Assembly: GCF_900129565.1 (NCBI RefSeq) | Contig: NZ_FQWD01000005.1 | Location: forward strand, 199,941-263,940 | Direction: 5' to 3' | Source: Marisediminitalea aggregata | GTDB taxonomy: Bacteria; Pseudomonadota; Gammaproteobacteria; Enterobacterales; Alteromonadaceae | DNA length: 64,000 nucleotides | Shown here: piece after piece, positions 18,696 through 28,044 of the stretch | Layout: each line of letters starts with the position of its first letter | How positions within the stretch are numbered: the first letter of the stretch is position 1 | Made by a program: the position numbers and the translations under genes | Notes under the pieces: generated by a model | What the model saw: the letters and a program-made list of their open reading frames with translations, nothing else | Database searches by the model: none | What the model was told of the DNA's origin: nothing

Positions 18696-19871
18696 TTAAC
18701 CTGCTGCGCGCAGGCGCTCCAATACATGAATCACGCCGCGTAACTCCGCCAGCGATTTCATTCTGCCTGCATAGGAGTAGCCGGGGCGTACGCCGGGTTT
18801 ATTCATCTCCTCGTCCATCAAATGACCGTGGTCGGGGCGCATGGGAATACTGTTGCGCTTACCTCTATTGGTCTCTTCGTCCAGCAGCGCGTTGATCAGG
18901 CCAATCATGTCATTGTCGCCATCTAAGTGGTCTGATTCATAAAAAGAGCCGTCTGGTTCGCGTTTTACATTGCGTAAATGTACAAAGAAAATGCTGGGTC
19001 CAAAGGCGCGCACCATGTCTACCAGGTCATTGTCTGCACGCGCGCCAAACGAACCTGCACACAGGGTTAATCCGTTAGCTGGGCTTTCTACCGCTTCAAG
19101 AATGGCACGGGCATCGTCGGCGGTGGAGACTACGCGTGGCAAGCCAAACAGCGAGAACGGTGGATCATCCGGGTGAATACACATTTTCACGCCGGCTTCT
19201 TCGGCGACCGGGATAATCTCTCGCAGGAAGGCAAACAGATGCTGACGGTAGCCCTCGGTGCCCAGTGCAATAAACTGGGCAATGGCTTTGCGAATGCCTT
19301 CCCGGTCGTATGAGCCTTCGCCACCCGGTAACCCTGCAATAATGTTCTTCTCCAGAAGCTCACGTTCGGCGGGCGATAGCGCCTCAAAGCGCGCTTTGGC
19401 AACATCAAGTTGCTCTTGGTTGTAGTCTTGCTCTGCATTTTCGCGTTCCAACATGAACACGTCATAGGCAATGAAATCGGTCATTTCAAAACGCAGTGCT
19501 TGTGAGGCGTTGGGCAACTGGTAACTCAGGTTAGTGCGTGTCCAGTCCACCACCGGCATAAAGTTATAACAGACCGTATCAATTCCTGCTGCGCCAAGGT
19601 TTCGCAGTGTCTCCTGGTAATTTGCGATATAACGCAGGTAATCGCCCGTTCGGGTTTTAATATCATTATGTAATGGCACACTTTCTACCACCGACCAGTT
19701 CATTCCCGCCGCTTCAATTTCAGCTTTGCGCGATTGAATTAAACTGAGCGGCCACACTTCGCCGGTCGGGATTTCATGTAACGAGGTTACGATACCTGTT
19801 GCGCCTGCCTGACGAATCTGCCGTAACGTAATGGTGTCGCCTGGACCAAACCAGCGCCATGTTTCCTGCAT
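18696..19871 (-). CDS. uxuA: Mannonate dehydratase
   Basis: About 391 residues from ATG 19871 (AAGGTG 6 bp upstream); the open frame extends 13 codons further but without a ribosome site. It begins MQETWRWFGPGD and keeps UxuA blocks such as RQAGATGIVTSLHEIP, VVESVPLHNDIK, VCYNFMPVVDWTRT, HPDDPP and IPMRPDHGH, whose His and Asp residues bind the metal. UxuA converts D-mannonate to 2-keto-3-deoxygluconate in the D-glucuronate pathway, in the cytoplasm. It is divergent from the TonB receptor gene and has the GntR-type operator at 19898-19910 just before its start, so it is probably repressed in the absence of glucuronate-derived inducer. UxuB, UxaC and the KDG kinase are not in the window. Confidence 0.96.
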   Translation of the reverse strand: MQETWRWFGPGDTITLRQIRQAGATGIVTSLHEIPTGEVWPLSLIQSRKAEIEAAGMNWSVVESVPLHNDIKTRTGDYLRYIANYQETLRNLGAAGIDTVCYNFMPVVDWTRTNLSYQLPNASQALRFEMTDFIAYDVFMLERENAEQDYNQEQLDVAKARFEALSPAERELLEKNIIAGLPGGEGSYDREGIRKAIAQFIALGTEGYRQHLFAFLREIIPVAEEAGVKMCIHPDDPPFSLFGLPRVVSTADDARAILEAVESPANGLTLCAGSFGARADNDLVDMVRAFGPSIFFVHLRNVKREPDGSFYESDHLDGDNDMIGLINALLDEETNRGKRNSIPMRPDHGHLMDEEMNKPGVRPGYSYAGRMKSLAELRGVIHVLERLRAAG

Positions 19872-19897
19872 ACTGTTCACCTTGAACGGTTGGTATA

Positions 19898-19910
19898 TTG
19901 GTAAGGCCAA
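19898..19910 (+). promoter_or_regulatory. GntR-type operator before uxuA
   Basis: TTGGTAAGGCCAA, with TTGG/CCAA inverted arms, 27 bp upstream of the uxuA start. It is preceded by an extra TTGGTA half-site. The sequence resembles the TTGGT-centre-ACCAA palindromes bound by UxuR/ExuR and other FadR-subfamily repressors. Confidence 0.8.
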
Positions 19911-20133
19911 AATGTTTGCACATTACGTTGGATGGATCAAGATATTTACGGTTTCTTAAATAGGATTGATTCAGAAGTGAACTATCAATTGTATAGATGA
20001 CTGGCATCAATATATTAGATTTATAATTTAGTTATTGTTTTTAAAGTATTTTTCTTTGTTTTTGGTTGCCTTTCAATTCGGCTGTTTAAAAACTTGTTAA
20101 CAAGACGTTGAACCAATTTTTTATTTCCGTATA

Positions 20134-20146
20134 TTGGCCTTACCAA
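20134..20146 (-). promoter_or_regulatory. GntR-type operator before the TonB receptor gene
   Basis: Exact reverse-complement copy of the uxuA operator (TTGGCCTTACCAA on the plus strand), 64 bp upstream of the receptor ATG. Same presumed repressor. Confidence 0.8.
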
Positions 20147-20210
20147 ATTGCTGCTGGTAAAGCCAGTTGCTCAATATTCCACATTATGAGTACTGAGTGA
20201 GACAACACCT

Positions 20211-22496
20211 ATGATGACCCTACACAAAAATAAACTAACGCTTTTAGCTATATCGATTGCTACCGGGATCGCGTCCTTAGGCCAAGCAACAGCTCAAGAG
20301 CTTGAAGTGATTGAAGTAAAGGCCCAGAAACGCGCTCAAGCACAGCAGGACATCCCCGTCGCGGTATCCGTTTTAGGCGAAAACGCGTTAGAGCGACTAG
20401 ACGTTAAAAACTTTGATGACGTTACCCGTGTTTCCCCATCGCTGACAGTAGAGCATGGTGGTGAGCCCCAGGTAAATGCCATTCGTATGCGTGGTGTTGG
20501 AACTGCAGCATACAGTATTGGTGTAGAGTCCAGCGTTGCGGTCGTCGTAGATGAAGTGCCTTTGATGATGGCGGCGCAGGCGTTTAATAATCTGTCAGAT
20601 ATACAGCAGGTTGAGGTATTACGAGGCCCTCAGGGCACCTTGTTTGGCAAGAATGCCTCTGCCGGTGTCGTAAACGTATTAACAAAGGCTGCATCGCCTG
20701 ATTTTGAAGGGCGCATTGAGGTTGGTGCTACGAGCGATAATGAACGCAAAGGACAGATCATGTTGTCTGGCCCAGTCTCTGAGGATGTTAATTACCGCAT
20801 TAATAGTTACTACAAAGATCGTGAAGGGTATATAACGAACCTAACCACGGGTAATAAACTCAACGGCGATGAAAGCTATGGCATAAGAGGTAAACTTGAC
20901 TGGTATCTTACAGATAACCTCGACGCCACATTTATTTACGATACATCTCACCAAACCGGCAGTAACGTACCTGTTTGGGTAGAAACAGGAAATGGAGTAT
21001 CTGGCGAAGGTGAGAGTGCATCAGAAGATAACCGGAAAGTACGCAGAGATACTGATAATGAATATGAAACAGACCAAACACTAGCTGTTGCAAAGTTTAA
21101 CTATTTGCTAAGTGACGATTTAGTACTGACTTCGGTATCGAGTTTTCAGCAGTTTGAACAATTATCTGTGTCAGATGAAGACCTAACCGACGTGCCATTG
21201 GAAGATGCATTTCCGCCATTTTTGCTGGATAGGTTTGACCCACTAGGGCTAGGTGGGCCGCAGGTTGTGCAGGATGCGTATATTGACGCAGAAGCTTTTA
21301 CACAGGAAATTCGTCTTACAGGGACACCCTCTGAAAGTCTGGAGTATATTGTTGGTTTGTTTTTCAGTGATCAGTCAATTTTCAGGGACTTTGACAGAAA
21401 ACCGTTGTTGTTTGTGTTAAACAAATGGGAAGCTGAGGCAGAATCTACTAGTACTGCGCTGTTTGGACAAGGCTCTGTTGAAATTGCTTCCGATACTTTT
21501 GTTGATATAGGGCTTCGTTTCAATCACGAAAAAATCAGCGTCGATTTTACCGATTACTACGGTAACGGTTTTACTCTGAATCCCACGAATCCGGCTAGAT
21601 ATCAGGGGGATGACTCGCAAAATGCAGTCACCGGAAAGATCTCGCTGCGTCACTTTCTTCAAAACGGCACCATGGTGTACGGGGCAGTAAGTACGGGCTA
21701 CAAAGGCCAGGCCTATGATGTTGCATCCGGCTTCTCGCAAAATGATGCCGATCAGCCGGTCGGCGAGGAAACATCAGTATCTTACGAAATTGGAATAAAA
21801 GGCTTCACTGATTCCAGAAATTTCAGCTATGACATCGTTGCCTTTTTAACGAACTTCGATGATTACCAGGCACAGGGCGCTCGCACAGACGAAAATGGTA
21901 CGCCAATTTTTGCTCTGAATAATGTGGGGGAATTACAAACAAAAGGAATTGAGGCTGAGTTTTCGTATCAGGCTACCGATGCGTTGCGTATTGATGCGTC
22001 GGTTGCTTATACGCGTGCCACGATTAAATCATTCGTAAATGCGCCGTGTTATGGCGGGCAAACTGAAGAAGCCGGTTGTATGGTTGGCGCTGGCCCGGGT
22101 GGGCTGGACGTTCAGGACCTTACCGGGAACGATCTGAATAATTCACCAGATTTAAAATACAATCTGGCGATGTACTGGGAACAACCGGCAGATAGCTTTG
22201 ATTTTAGTTGGTTCGCACAAGCCAACTACCAATGGCAAGACGATGTAAGCTTTGATTTATATGGTGATCCTCTGAATAAACAAGACGCCTATGGCATTGG
22301 TAATCTGGGCTTCGGTATTGTTGATAACCAGGACAAATACAAAGTTACTGTTTTTGCTAACAACCTTTTCGATGAGCATTATTCAATGGGATACAGCAAC
22401 TTCGAAGAACGTTTCCAGGGAGAAACTGCATTGGCAAAACGCTGGTCGCGTGGTGCACTTCGTTATGTTGGTGTAAATGTGTCTTACCAGTTTTAA
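20211..22496 (+). CDS. TonB-dependent outer membrane receptor
   Basis: 761 residues: signal peptide ending near QATAQE, a plug domain (about 35-150; IRMRGVG, QQVEVLRGPQGTLFGKNASAG) and a 22-strand-type barrel ending YVGVNVSYQF. It imports oligosaccharides or other ligands with energy from TonB-ExbBD. The operator at 20134 and the GH2 gene downstream suggest uptake of glucuronic-acid-containing oligosaccharides. As usual in gammaproteobacteria there is no SusD partner. Two ATG codons are adjacent at 20211-20216; the ribosome site is weak. Confidence 0.93.
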   Translation: MMTLHKNKLTLLAISIATGIASLGQATAQELEVIEVKAQKRAQAQQDIPVAVSVLGENALERLDVKNFDDVTRVSPSLTVEHGGEPQVNAIRMRGVGTAAYSIGVESSVAVVVDEVPLMMAAQAFNNLSDIQQVEVLRGPQGTLFGKNASAGVVNVLTKAASPDFEGRIEVGATSDNERKGQIMLSGPVSEDVNYRINSYYKDREGYITNLTTGNKLNGDESYGIRGKLDWYLTDNLDATFIYDTSHQTGSNVPVWVETGNGVSGEGESASEDNRKVRRDTDNEYETDQTLAVAKFNYLLSDDLVLTSVSSFQQFEQLSVSDEDLTDVPLEDAFPPFLLDRFDPLGLGGPQVVQDAYIDAEAFTQEIRLTGTPSESLEYIVGLFFSDQSIFRDFDRKPLLFVLNKWEAEAESTSTALFGQGSVEIASDTFVDIGLRFNHEKISVDFTDYYGNGFTLNPTNPARYQGDDSQNAVTGKISLRHFLQNGTMVYGAVSTGYKGQAYDVASGFSQNDADQPVGEETSVSYEIGIKGFTDSRNFSYDIVAFLTNFDDYQAQGARTDENGTPIFALNNVGELQTKGIEAEFSYQATDALRIDASVAYTRATIKSFVNAPCYGGQTEEAGCMVGAGPGGLDVQDLTGNDLNNSPDLKYNLAMYWEQPADSFDFSWFAQANYQWQDDVSFDLYGDPLNKQDAYGIGNLGFGIVDNQDKYKVTVFANNLFDEHYSMGYSNFEERFQGETALAKRWSRGALRYVGVNVSYQF

Positions 22497-22514
22497 TCAA
22501 TTCAATTAGCGATC

Positions 22515-22547
22515 ATGCAGCAGTGTAATAATACTGCTGCATTTTTT
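22515..22547 (+). terminator. Hairpin with T-tract between receptor and GH2 genes
   Basis: ATGCAGCAGT (22515-22524) pairs with ACTGCTGCAT (22533-22542) and is followed by six T residues. It lies between two same-strand genes, so it probably reduces, rather than ends, transcription into the GH2 gene. Confidence 0.75.
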
Positions 22548-22560
22548 GTTTGGGGGATAA

Positions 22561-25269
22561 ATGAGACAACGAATTCGGGCGAGCTTGTATTTAGCCGTCA
22601 TTTTGATGTTTGGTTGTAGTACAGACAACCATCAGGTGTCAGAAAGTGTAAGTAATCACTCAATTAGAAATAAAGTAGAGCTGGAGCAACCTTGGAGTTT
22701 TCAATTTTCTGCTGAAATGCCTGCCGGTATCTATTCAACGGGCTTTGATTCCTCACAATGGCAACAAGTGTCTGTTCCTCACTCTTGGAATAGGGTGGGG
22801 TACTATCTGGACGATAACAGCCGACATATCCATACAAAACAAAACATCAATGTTGAACAAGGTGTTGGTATATACAGAACGGCTTTTTCATTGGATGCCT
22901 CCCTGCAGGGCAAGCAACACTGGCTGGAATTTGATGCGGTAAGTCGGGTAGCGGAAGTTTGGTTAAACGGCCAATATCTTGGTGAACACCGCGGCAGTTT
23001 TAACCGGTTTCGGTTGAATGCAACCGACGCGGTAACCTATAACGCACCGAATATCTTAGTGGTGCGGGTCGATAACAGTAAACCTACAGCAGAGTCCAAT
23101 ACCGCAGATACATTGCCAATTGCTGGGGATTTCTTTGTGCACGGCGGTATTTACCGGCCGGTAAGACTCATTTCTACCAATGATGTTCACATTGATATGC
23201 AGGATTTTGGTGGTCCTGGCGTGTATGGTACAACCGTCTCCGCAAACGATAAAGAGGCTCGCATTGAGGTAAATAGCCGCGTAACGAGTCACTTGCTTTC
23301 GGAGTCTGTGGTAGAAGTTGAAGTTAACTTACGGAACGACAGTGGTGAACTTGCTGCGACAACATCTCAGGTCACATCGGTATCAAATAGCAACACCGTT
23401 GAGCTGAATCATGTGCTGGACGTGCAACAGCCCAGGTTGTGGCAAGGCACGGATGATCCTTACCTTTATCAGTTGGAAGTGGTTATAAAGCGGCCGGATG
23501 GCACTGTGCTGGATAAGGTCAGCCATGAATACGGCATTCGCACTATTGCGATTACGGCATCGGACGGTGTGCTGCTCAATGGACAGCCATTGCGATTGAA
23601 AGGCGTCGCTTATCACCAAGACAGAGAAGGCCGGGGTTGGGCCGTTAGTGAGCAGGATATAGAAGAAGACGTTGCAATCATGGCGGCGATGGGCGCCAAT
23701 ACAATTCGCTTGGCACATTATCCCCACGGACAACCTGTTCACAACATCGCAAACCGGCTAGGTTTGTTGCTATGGGACGAAATTCCACTTGTTTCGGCGT
23801 GGCGATATGGTGAACAGCATCAGGACGTTAATGCGGCTATTGCCGACAACGCAAGCCTACAGCTTATTGAAATGGTGAAACAGAACTACAACCATCCGTC
23901 TGTTGCAGTATGGGGGATTGCAAACGAAGTGGATTTTGGCGCTGTAGTGCCGATGTTTGTTCAAAGTGAACCTGGCTCTAATCCCGATCCGGTTCCGCTG
24001 CTTAAGCGATTAGCTGCAGAAGTTGAATCACTTGATGTAAGTCGCCCGTCGACGCTGGCTAACTGTTGCGCTAGTGTCGCTAGCTGGCAGCGAGCCAATG
24101 TGCCTAATACGTCTACTATTACTCAAACGACCGGGGCTAACAGGTATTTTGGATGGTACTACGGAAAAGCAAGTGATTTGGGGCCTCACCTCGATGACCT
24201 CAATAAACAATACCCAGAACAACCTTACGCAGTGACCGAATACGGTGCTGGTGGAGCACCTACTTTTCACACTGACAACGTGCTGGGTGGACCGGTTGCT
24301 GCTACAGGGCGCAATCAACCAGAAGAATATATGACCTTCGTGCATGAGGTAAATTGGAAGGCAATCAACGAGCGTCCTTACTTGTGGGCGAGCTGGATTT
24401 GGAATGCGTTTGATTTTGCTACTACAACTCGTCGTGAAGGTGATTCGCAAGACATTAATACGAAAGGTTTGGTGACTTATGACCGGGCAATTAAAAAAGA
24501 CGCTTACTTTTTCTATCAGGCCAATTGGACGGTTGAGCCGATGGTACATATTGCGTCTCGCCGATATAAGAACCGCGCTTATCAGGTAACGGATATTAAA
24601 GTGTTCTCGAACTCATTTTCTGTTGAATTAAGACTGAATGGCGAAGCTTTAGGGCGTAAGTCTGGTTGTGTGCAACAAACATGTGTATGGGAAAACGTTC
24701 GCTTGGTTGCAGGCGATAACAGAGTTACCGCAATTGGACACAACAAAAACGGCGAGCAATTGGTGTCTGATACCGTAACGTGGCAGCTCAATAGCACGCA
24801 ATCCAATGCGTACTATATTGATGCGGGCGCGCAAATGGCTGCTACAACGCAGCAACAGCATTTCGGCTCAGATCATTTTTTCAAAGGTGGTCAGGCCGCA
24901 TCCTACGATACGCCAGGAAGGTGGGGGCGACCGCCGGTGCTTGCCGAAATTCACGGTACTGACGATAGAGGGCTTTTTGCCACCTACAGAAAAGGAGAAT
25001 TCAGCTATCGTTTACCTTTAGATAACGGCGCCTACCGTGTTGCTATCTACTATGTTGTAAGCAAAAGCGATGCGCCTGCTGATTTCAACGTGTTGGCCAA
25101 TGGCTCGGTGATGTTGGCTAATCTGGGTACTGACAAAGTAACTAAGGAAGGCTTAACTGCAGTAATCAAGGAGGGGACGGTTATAGTGAAAGAAGGTAAG
25201 CTATCACTTGATTTTGAAGCCCTTAGAGGTGAGCCAAAAGTATCAGCTATAGCCATAGCGCCACTTTAA
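22561..25269 (+). CDS. GH2-family beta-glucuronidase/galactosidase-like lipoprotein with C-terminal malectin-like domain
   Basis: 902 residues. A lipoprotein signal ends at FGCST. The order is an N-terminal jelly-roll (about 45-205), an immunoglobulin-like domain (about 210-335), a TIM barrel with acid/base Glu456 in GIANEVD and nucleophile Glu560 in VTEYGAGG, further beta domains (a DUF4982-type domain near 655-740), and a C-terminal sugar-binding domain of malectin/CBM57 style (about 755-902). It probably removes terminal uronic acid or galactose-type residues from oligosaccharides at the membrane surface in the periplasm. Its place after the TonB receptor supports glucuronide specificity, but GH2 specificity cannot be read with certainty. 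Confidence 0.88.
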   Translation: MRQRIRASLYLAVILMFGCSTDNHQVSESVSNHSIRNKVELEQPWSFQFSAEMPAGIYSTGFDSSQWQQVSVPHSWNRVGYYLDDNSRHIHTKQNINVEQGVGIYRTAFSLDASLQGKQHWLEFDAVSRVAEVWLNGQYLGEHRGSFNRFRLNATDAVTYNAPNILVVRVDNSKPTAESNTADTLPIAGDFFVHGGIYRPVRLISTNDVHIDMQDFGGPGVYGTTVSANDKEARIEVNSRVTSHLLSESVVEVEVNLRNDSGELAATTSQVTSVSNSNTVELNHVLDVQQPRLWQGTDDPYLYQLEVVIKRPDGTVLDKVSHEYGIRTIAITASDGVLLNGQPLRLKGVAYHQDREGRGWAVSEQDIEEDVAIMAAMGANTIRLAHYPHGQPVHNIANRLGLLLWDEIPLVSAWRYGEQHQDVNAAIADNASLQLIEMVKQNYNHPSVAVWGIANEVDFGAVVPMFVQSEPGSNPDPVPLLKRLAAEVESLDVSRPSTLANCCASVASWQRANVPNTSTITQTTGANRYFGWYYGKASDLGPHLDDLNKQYPEQPYAVTEYGAGGAPTFHTDNVLGGPVAATGRNQPEEYMTFVHEVNWKAINERPYLWASWIWNAFDFATTTRREGDSQDINTKGLVTYDRAIKKDAYFFYQANWTVEPMVHIASRRYKNRAYQVTDIKVFSNSFSVELRLNGEALGRKSGCVQQTCVWENVRLVAGDNRVTAIGHNKNGEQLVSDTVTWQLNSTQSNAYYIDAGAQMAATTQQQHFGSDHFFKGGQAASYDTPGRWGRPPVLAEIHGTDDRGLFATYRKGEFSYRLPLDNGAYRVAIYYVVSKSDAPADFNVLANGSVMLANLGTDKVTKEGLTAVIKEGTVIVKEGKLSLDFEALRGEPKVSAIAIAPL

Positions 25270-25281
25270 GTGTTACCAATT

Positions 25282-25323
25282 GCCCTAGCGACCCAAATGC
25301 GGATGTTCGATAGGGCTTTTTTT
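25282..25323 (+). terminator. Rho-independent terminator after GH2 gene
   Basis: GCCCTA (25282-25287) pairs with TAGGGC (25311-25316), with additional CGA/TCG pairing inside, followed by seven T residues. It separates the convergent GH2 and GntR genes. Confidence 0.8.
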
Positions 25324-26026
25324 ATTCGGCATCCAGCTCCAGCACAGAAATGTCCTGTTCAATAGCGTGTGAGATATGATTCTGCATGGCAGCTTTGGCT
25401 CTGTTCGGGTCGCGAAGCTTTAATGCATTTAAAATCTTGCGGTGTTCTTCAACATAGGGGTGAACACCTAGGTCCCGTACGCGCTGGTGGAAAGTGGAGC
25501 TTAATGCAGATTTATTTCTGAGTTCCCACAGCCATTTTATGGTGGAAGTGAGTGCGCTGTTATTGGTAGCTTCTGCAATGGTGCAGTGAAACAGCTGATC
25601 GGCTTGTTCCTGCTCCTGTTCACCGGCGTCAGCACTTTCCATGGTCTTTAGTGCTTGTTCAAGGGTTTTGATTTGTTCTTTGGTAATGCGCGCTGCTGCC
25701 AGACTCACGGCCTCAGTTTCAATAAGCAGGCGAGCTTCCAGTACCTCAAAAGGGCCTGGCACGTCGTCAATGGTAATGGCTTCCGGGCTCTGCTTTAGCG
25801 GCAAGGCGTAAATGCCTGAGCCGGTGCGAATTTCTACCAGTCCGGCAATTTCCAGCGCAATCATGGCTTCGCGGATAGTGGGGCGGCTAACCTCAAAACT
25901 AGCAGCAAGATCCCGCTCAGAAGGCAATCGCTCGCCGGGTTTGATTTCCCCACTGCGGATCAGTGTTTCTATTTGCCCGGCAACTTCCAGGTATAAGCGA
26001 CGTACCTTCACGGCTTCAACTTTCAT
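25322..26026 (-). CDS. GntR/FadR-family repressor (UxuR/ExuR-like)
   Basis: About 234 residues from ATG 26026; the frame is open to 26083 but the extra 19 residues look non-coding. The N-terminal winged helix (LYLEVAGQIETLIRSGEIKPGERLPSERDLA, then VSRPTIREAMIALEIAGLVEIRTGSGIY) matches the UxuR/ExuR pattern, and residues about 80-230 form an all-helical FCD effector domain. It likely binds TTGGTAAGGCCAA before uxuA, the receptor gene and the neighbouring GH2 gene and is released by a glucuronate-pathway intermediate. It is the second gene of the operon with the GH2 enzyme at 26090, so it is probably autoregulated. The start-site ribosome signal is weak. Confidence 0.9.
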   Translation of the reverse strand: MKVEAVKVRRLYLEVAGQIETLIRSGEIKPGERLPSERDLAASFEVSRPTIREAMIALEIAGLVEIRTGSGIYALPLKQSPEAITIDDVPGPFEVLEARLLIETEAVSLAAARITKEQIKTLEQALKTMESADAGEQEQEQADQLFHCTIAEATNNSALTSTIKWLWELRNKSALSSTFHQRVRDLGVHPYVEEHRKILNALKLRDPNRAKAAMQNHISHAIEQDISVLELDAE

Positions 26027-26089
26027 TTGGGTATTCCAATCACGACAATCTGTTGAGCTTACCGCGATTGGGGAGGGTGTCAAGCCACC

Positions 26090-27862
26090 CTACCGTTGGT
26101 GCTCTCGCTCTTTTTTGGCATACCAGTCTTGCATGAGGTACCACACTTGTTTTTTGATACCCTGATCGCTGAGAAGCCCCTTTCTGTTCCAGTAATCCTG
26201 AACACCGGCAAGCGGTCGACGTGCGGCACGAAAGTCCTTGAGCAACCAGGGGGATACGCCGGCCAAATGCGGCATATTGTCCAGCATGATCAGGTTTTGT
26301 TTGAACACTCGCAGTTGATAAGCCTCTGAGAAGAAGGTGTTTTCGTCACCCTCCCAACCCTGTAGCGCACCGGCGCCAAATTCACTGATTATAATGGGCT
26401 TGTTGTATGCTGACTGCCACTTGTACTGGGCGCAGGTTTCAGGTTTGTCGTAGTACCAACCGCAGTAACTGTTAATGCCAATCACATCTACCACCCCGGC
26501 GAAGGCTTCGTCGATAATGCGGCCGCTGTCAGTCGTTGTTTGTGTATTAATGGCCGCGGTCACCAGTCGGGTAGGGTCAGTGGTGCGAACGGTATTGGCT
26601 AATTCTGTTAAGAAGCTAGTTCGTACTTCGGTATTTGGGGTTTCGTTGGCGATAGACCATAGAATCACGGCGGCCCGGTTTTTGTCTCGAAATAACATCT
26701 CACCGAATTGCTGTTTGGCTTTAGCTAATACCTCTGGGTTATCGAACTGAATGTCCCAGTAAACCGGAATTTCTGCCCATACCATCAGGCCAAGTTCGTC
26801 AGCAACTCTGAGCATGTTTTCGTTGTGAGGGTAATGTGCAAAGCGCACATAGTTACTGCCTAGCTCTTTCGCCCAGCCAAGCAATACTCGCGCTTCTTCT
26901 TCGCTCCAGGCTCTGCCGTCGCTAAAGGGCTTTTCCTCGTGAATGGCAATGCCGCGCAGAAAGACGGGTTTACCGTTTAGCAGCATTTTGTCGCCATCGA
27001 CTTCAATGGTTCTGAAGCCAGTTTTATCGGTGAGCGTTTGATCGCCGAGGGTCAACGATGCGCTATATAAAGTAGGACTTTCGGGTGTCCATAACTCAGG
27101 TTTGGCTTTGAATGTTAAGCTGGCTTTGCCTGTAGCGTCAGTGGTCAGGCGCTTAGAGATGCCAAGCTGTGGTAGCGCAATATCAACTTTCTGTTTTGCT
27201 GGTGACTCTCCGGCAACGGTTACAGAAACCGCTATTGTACCGCCTTTTTTATAGGTAAAACTGTAGTCCTGGATGTAAGTAGGAGAAAGTTCAATGAGTC
27301 GAACCGGGCGGGTAATGCCGCCATAGTTCCACCAGTCGGTGCTCATAGTGGGAATAAAGTCTGGCTCGCGGCGGTTATTCACTTTTACAACCAGTACGTT
27401 TTTACCGTCTTTCAGGGCGTCTGTTGCCTTGAATTGGAAGGGTGTAAAGCCACCTTCGTGCTTACCTAGTAGGGTGCCGTTTAAATAAACACTTGCCAGA
27501 TAATTCACGGCGTCAAAGTAAAGCATGTACTCTTTGCCGGGTTTAGCCTGGTGTTCAAATGACTTTTCGTACCACACACTCCCTTCGTACCAAAACAGCT
27601 TATCGTCCTGTGTATTCCAGTCGCCCGGTACGCTGAGCTTCATGGCAGAGTCGAAGTTAAACTCTTGCAGCTTGTCTGCGGGTGGCGTGCCATCAAAATT
27701 CTGAAATTTGCGTTTATCACCCACATCGAAGGGATCAACAATGGCGTTCCACTGACCATTCAAAGAGGTTTGCTGGCGTCCTGGTGCATTTTGTAACAGG
27801 TCCAGTGCGAGGGACTGGCTCGCGAAGAACAACACGCTTAAGGCAACGATAACTGACTTCAT
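26090..27862 (-). CDS. Secreted GH2 beta-glucuronidase
   Basis: 590 residues, close to the usual UidA length (about 600) plus a signal peptide (1-19, ending SLA). It has a jelly-roll domain (about 30-190) with MSTDWWNYGGITRPVRLIEL, an immunoglobulin-like domain (200-285) and a TIM barrel with acid/base Glu407 in WSIANETPN and nucleophile Glu494 in IISEFGAG. GH2 enzymes of this form hydrolyse beta-D-glucuronides to free glucuronate, which feeds the uxuA pathway. The operator at 27882-27894 is 20 bp upstream. It is followed directly by the GntR gene. Confidence 0.9.
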   Translation of the reverse strand: MKSVIVALSVLFFASQSLALDLLQNAPGRQQTSLNGQWNAIVDPFDVGDKRKFQNFDGTPPADKLQEFNFDSAMKLSVPGDWNTQDDKLFWYEGSVWYEKSFEHQAKPGKEYMLYFDAVNYLASVYLNGTLLGKHEGGFTPFQFKATDALKDGKNVLVVKVNNRREPDFIPTMSTDWWNYGGITRPVRLIELSPTYIQDYSFTYKKGGTIAVSVTVAGESPAKQKVDIALPQLGISKRLTTDATGKASLTFKAKPELWTPESPTLYSASLTLGDQTLTDKTGFRTIEVDGDKMLLNGKPVFLRGIAIHEEKPFSDGRAWSEEEARVLLGWAKELGSNYVRFAHYPHNENMLRVADELGLMVWAEIPVYWDIQFDNPEVLAKAKQQFGEMLFRDKNRAAVILWSIANETPNTEVRTSFLTELANTVRTTDPTRLVTAAINTQTTTDSGRIIDEAFAGVVDVIGINSYCGWYYDKPETCAQYKWQSAYNKPIIISEFGAGALQGWEGDENTFFSEAYQLRVFKQNLIMLDNMPHLAGVSPWLLKDFRAARRPLAGVQDYWNRKGLLSDQGIKKQVWYLMQDWYAKKEREHQR

Positions 27863-27881
27863 AATGTATCTGCTTTGTTAA

Positions 27882-27894
27882 TTGGTAAGGCCAA
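27882..27894 (+). promoter_or_regulatory. GntR-type operator before the beta-glucuronidase gene
   Basis: Third exact copy of TTGGTAAGGCCAA, 20 bp upstream of the GH2 start codon, where binding would block transcription or elongation. Confidence 0.8.
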
Positions 27895-28044
27895 AACTTA
27901 CAGTATATTTATATTCAATAAAACTATCTGACCAATTATTGATAGTTTGTTTCCGTATTTGAAACGAATCTATGGGAGCATTCCAGTGCGACAGCCGTGG
28001 TGTACCCGTGTAATATTTGGCCATAAGCGATGAAGGAGAGAGTG

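Larger units (their letters stand above)
19872..20210. other. Divergent control region uxuA / TonB receptor
   Basis: AT-rich spacer of about 340 bp between divergent genes, containing two copies of the 13-bp operator (19898-19910 and 20134-20146) that face the two genes, plus isolated TTGGTA and ACCAAT half-sites (19890-19895, 20112-20117). No further gene was found. Confidence 0.7.
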
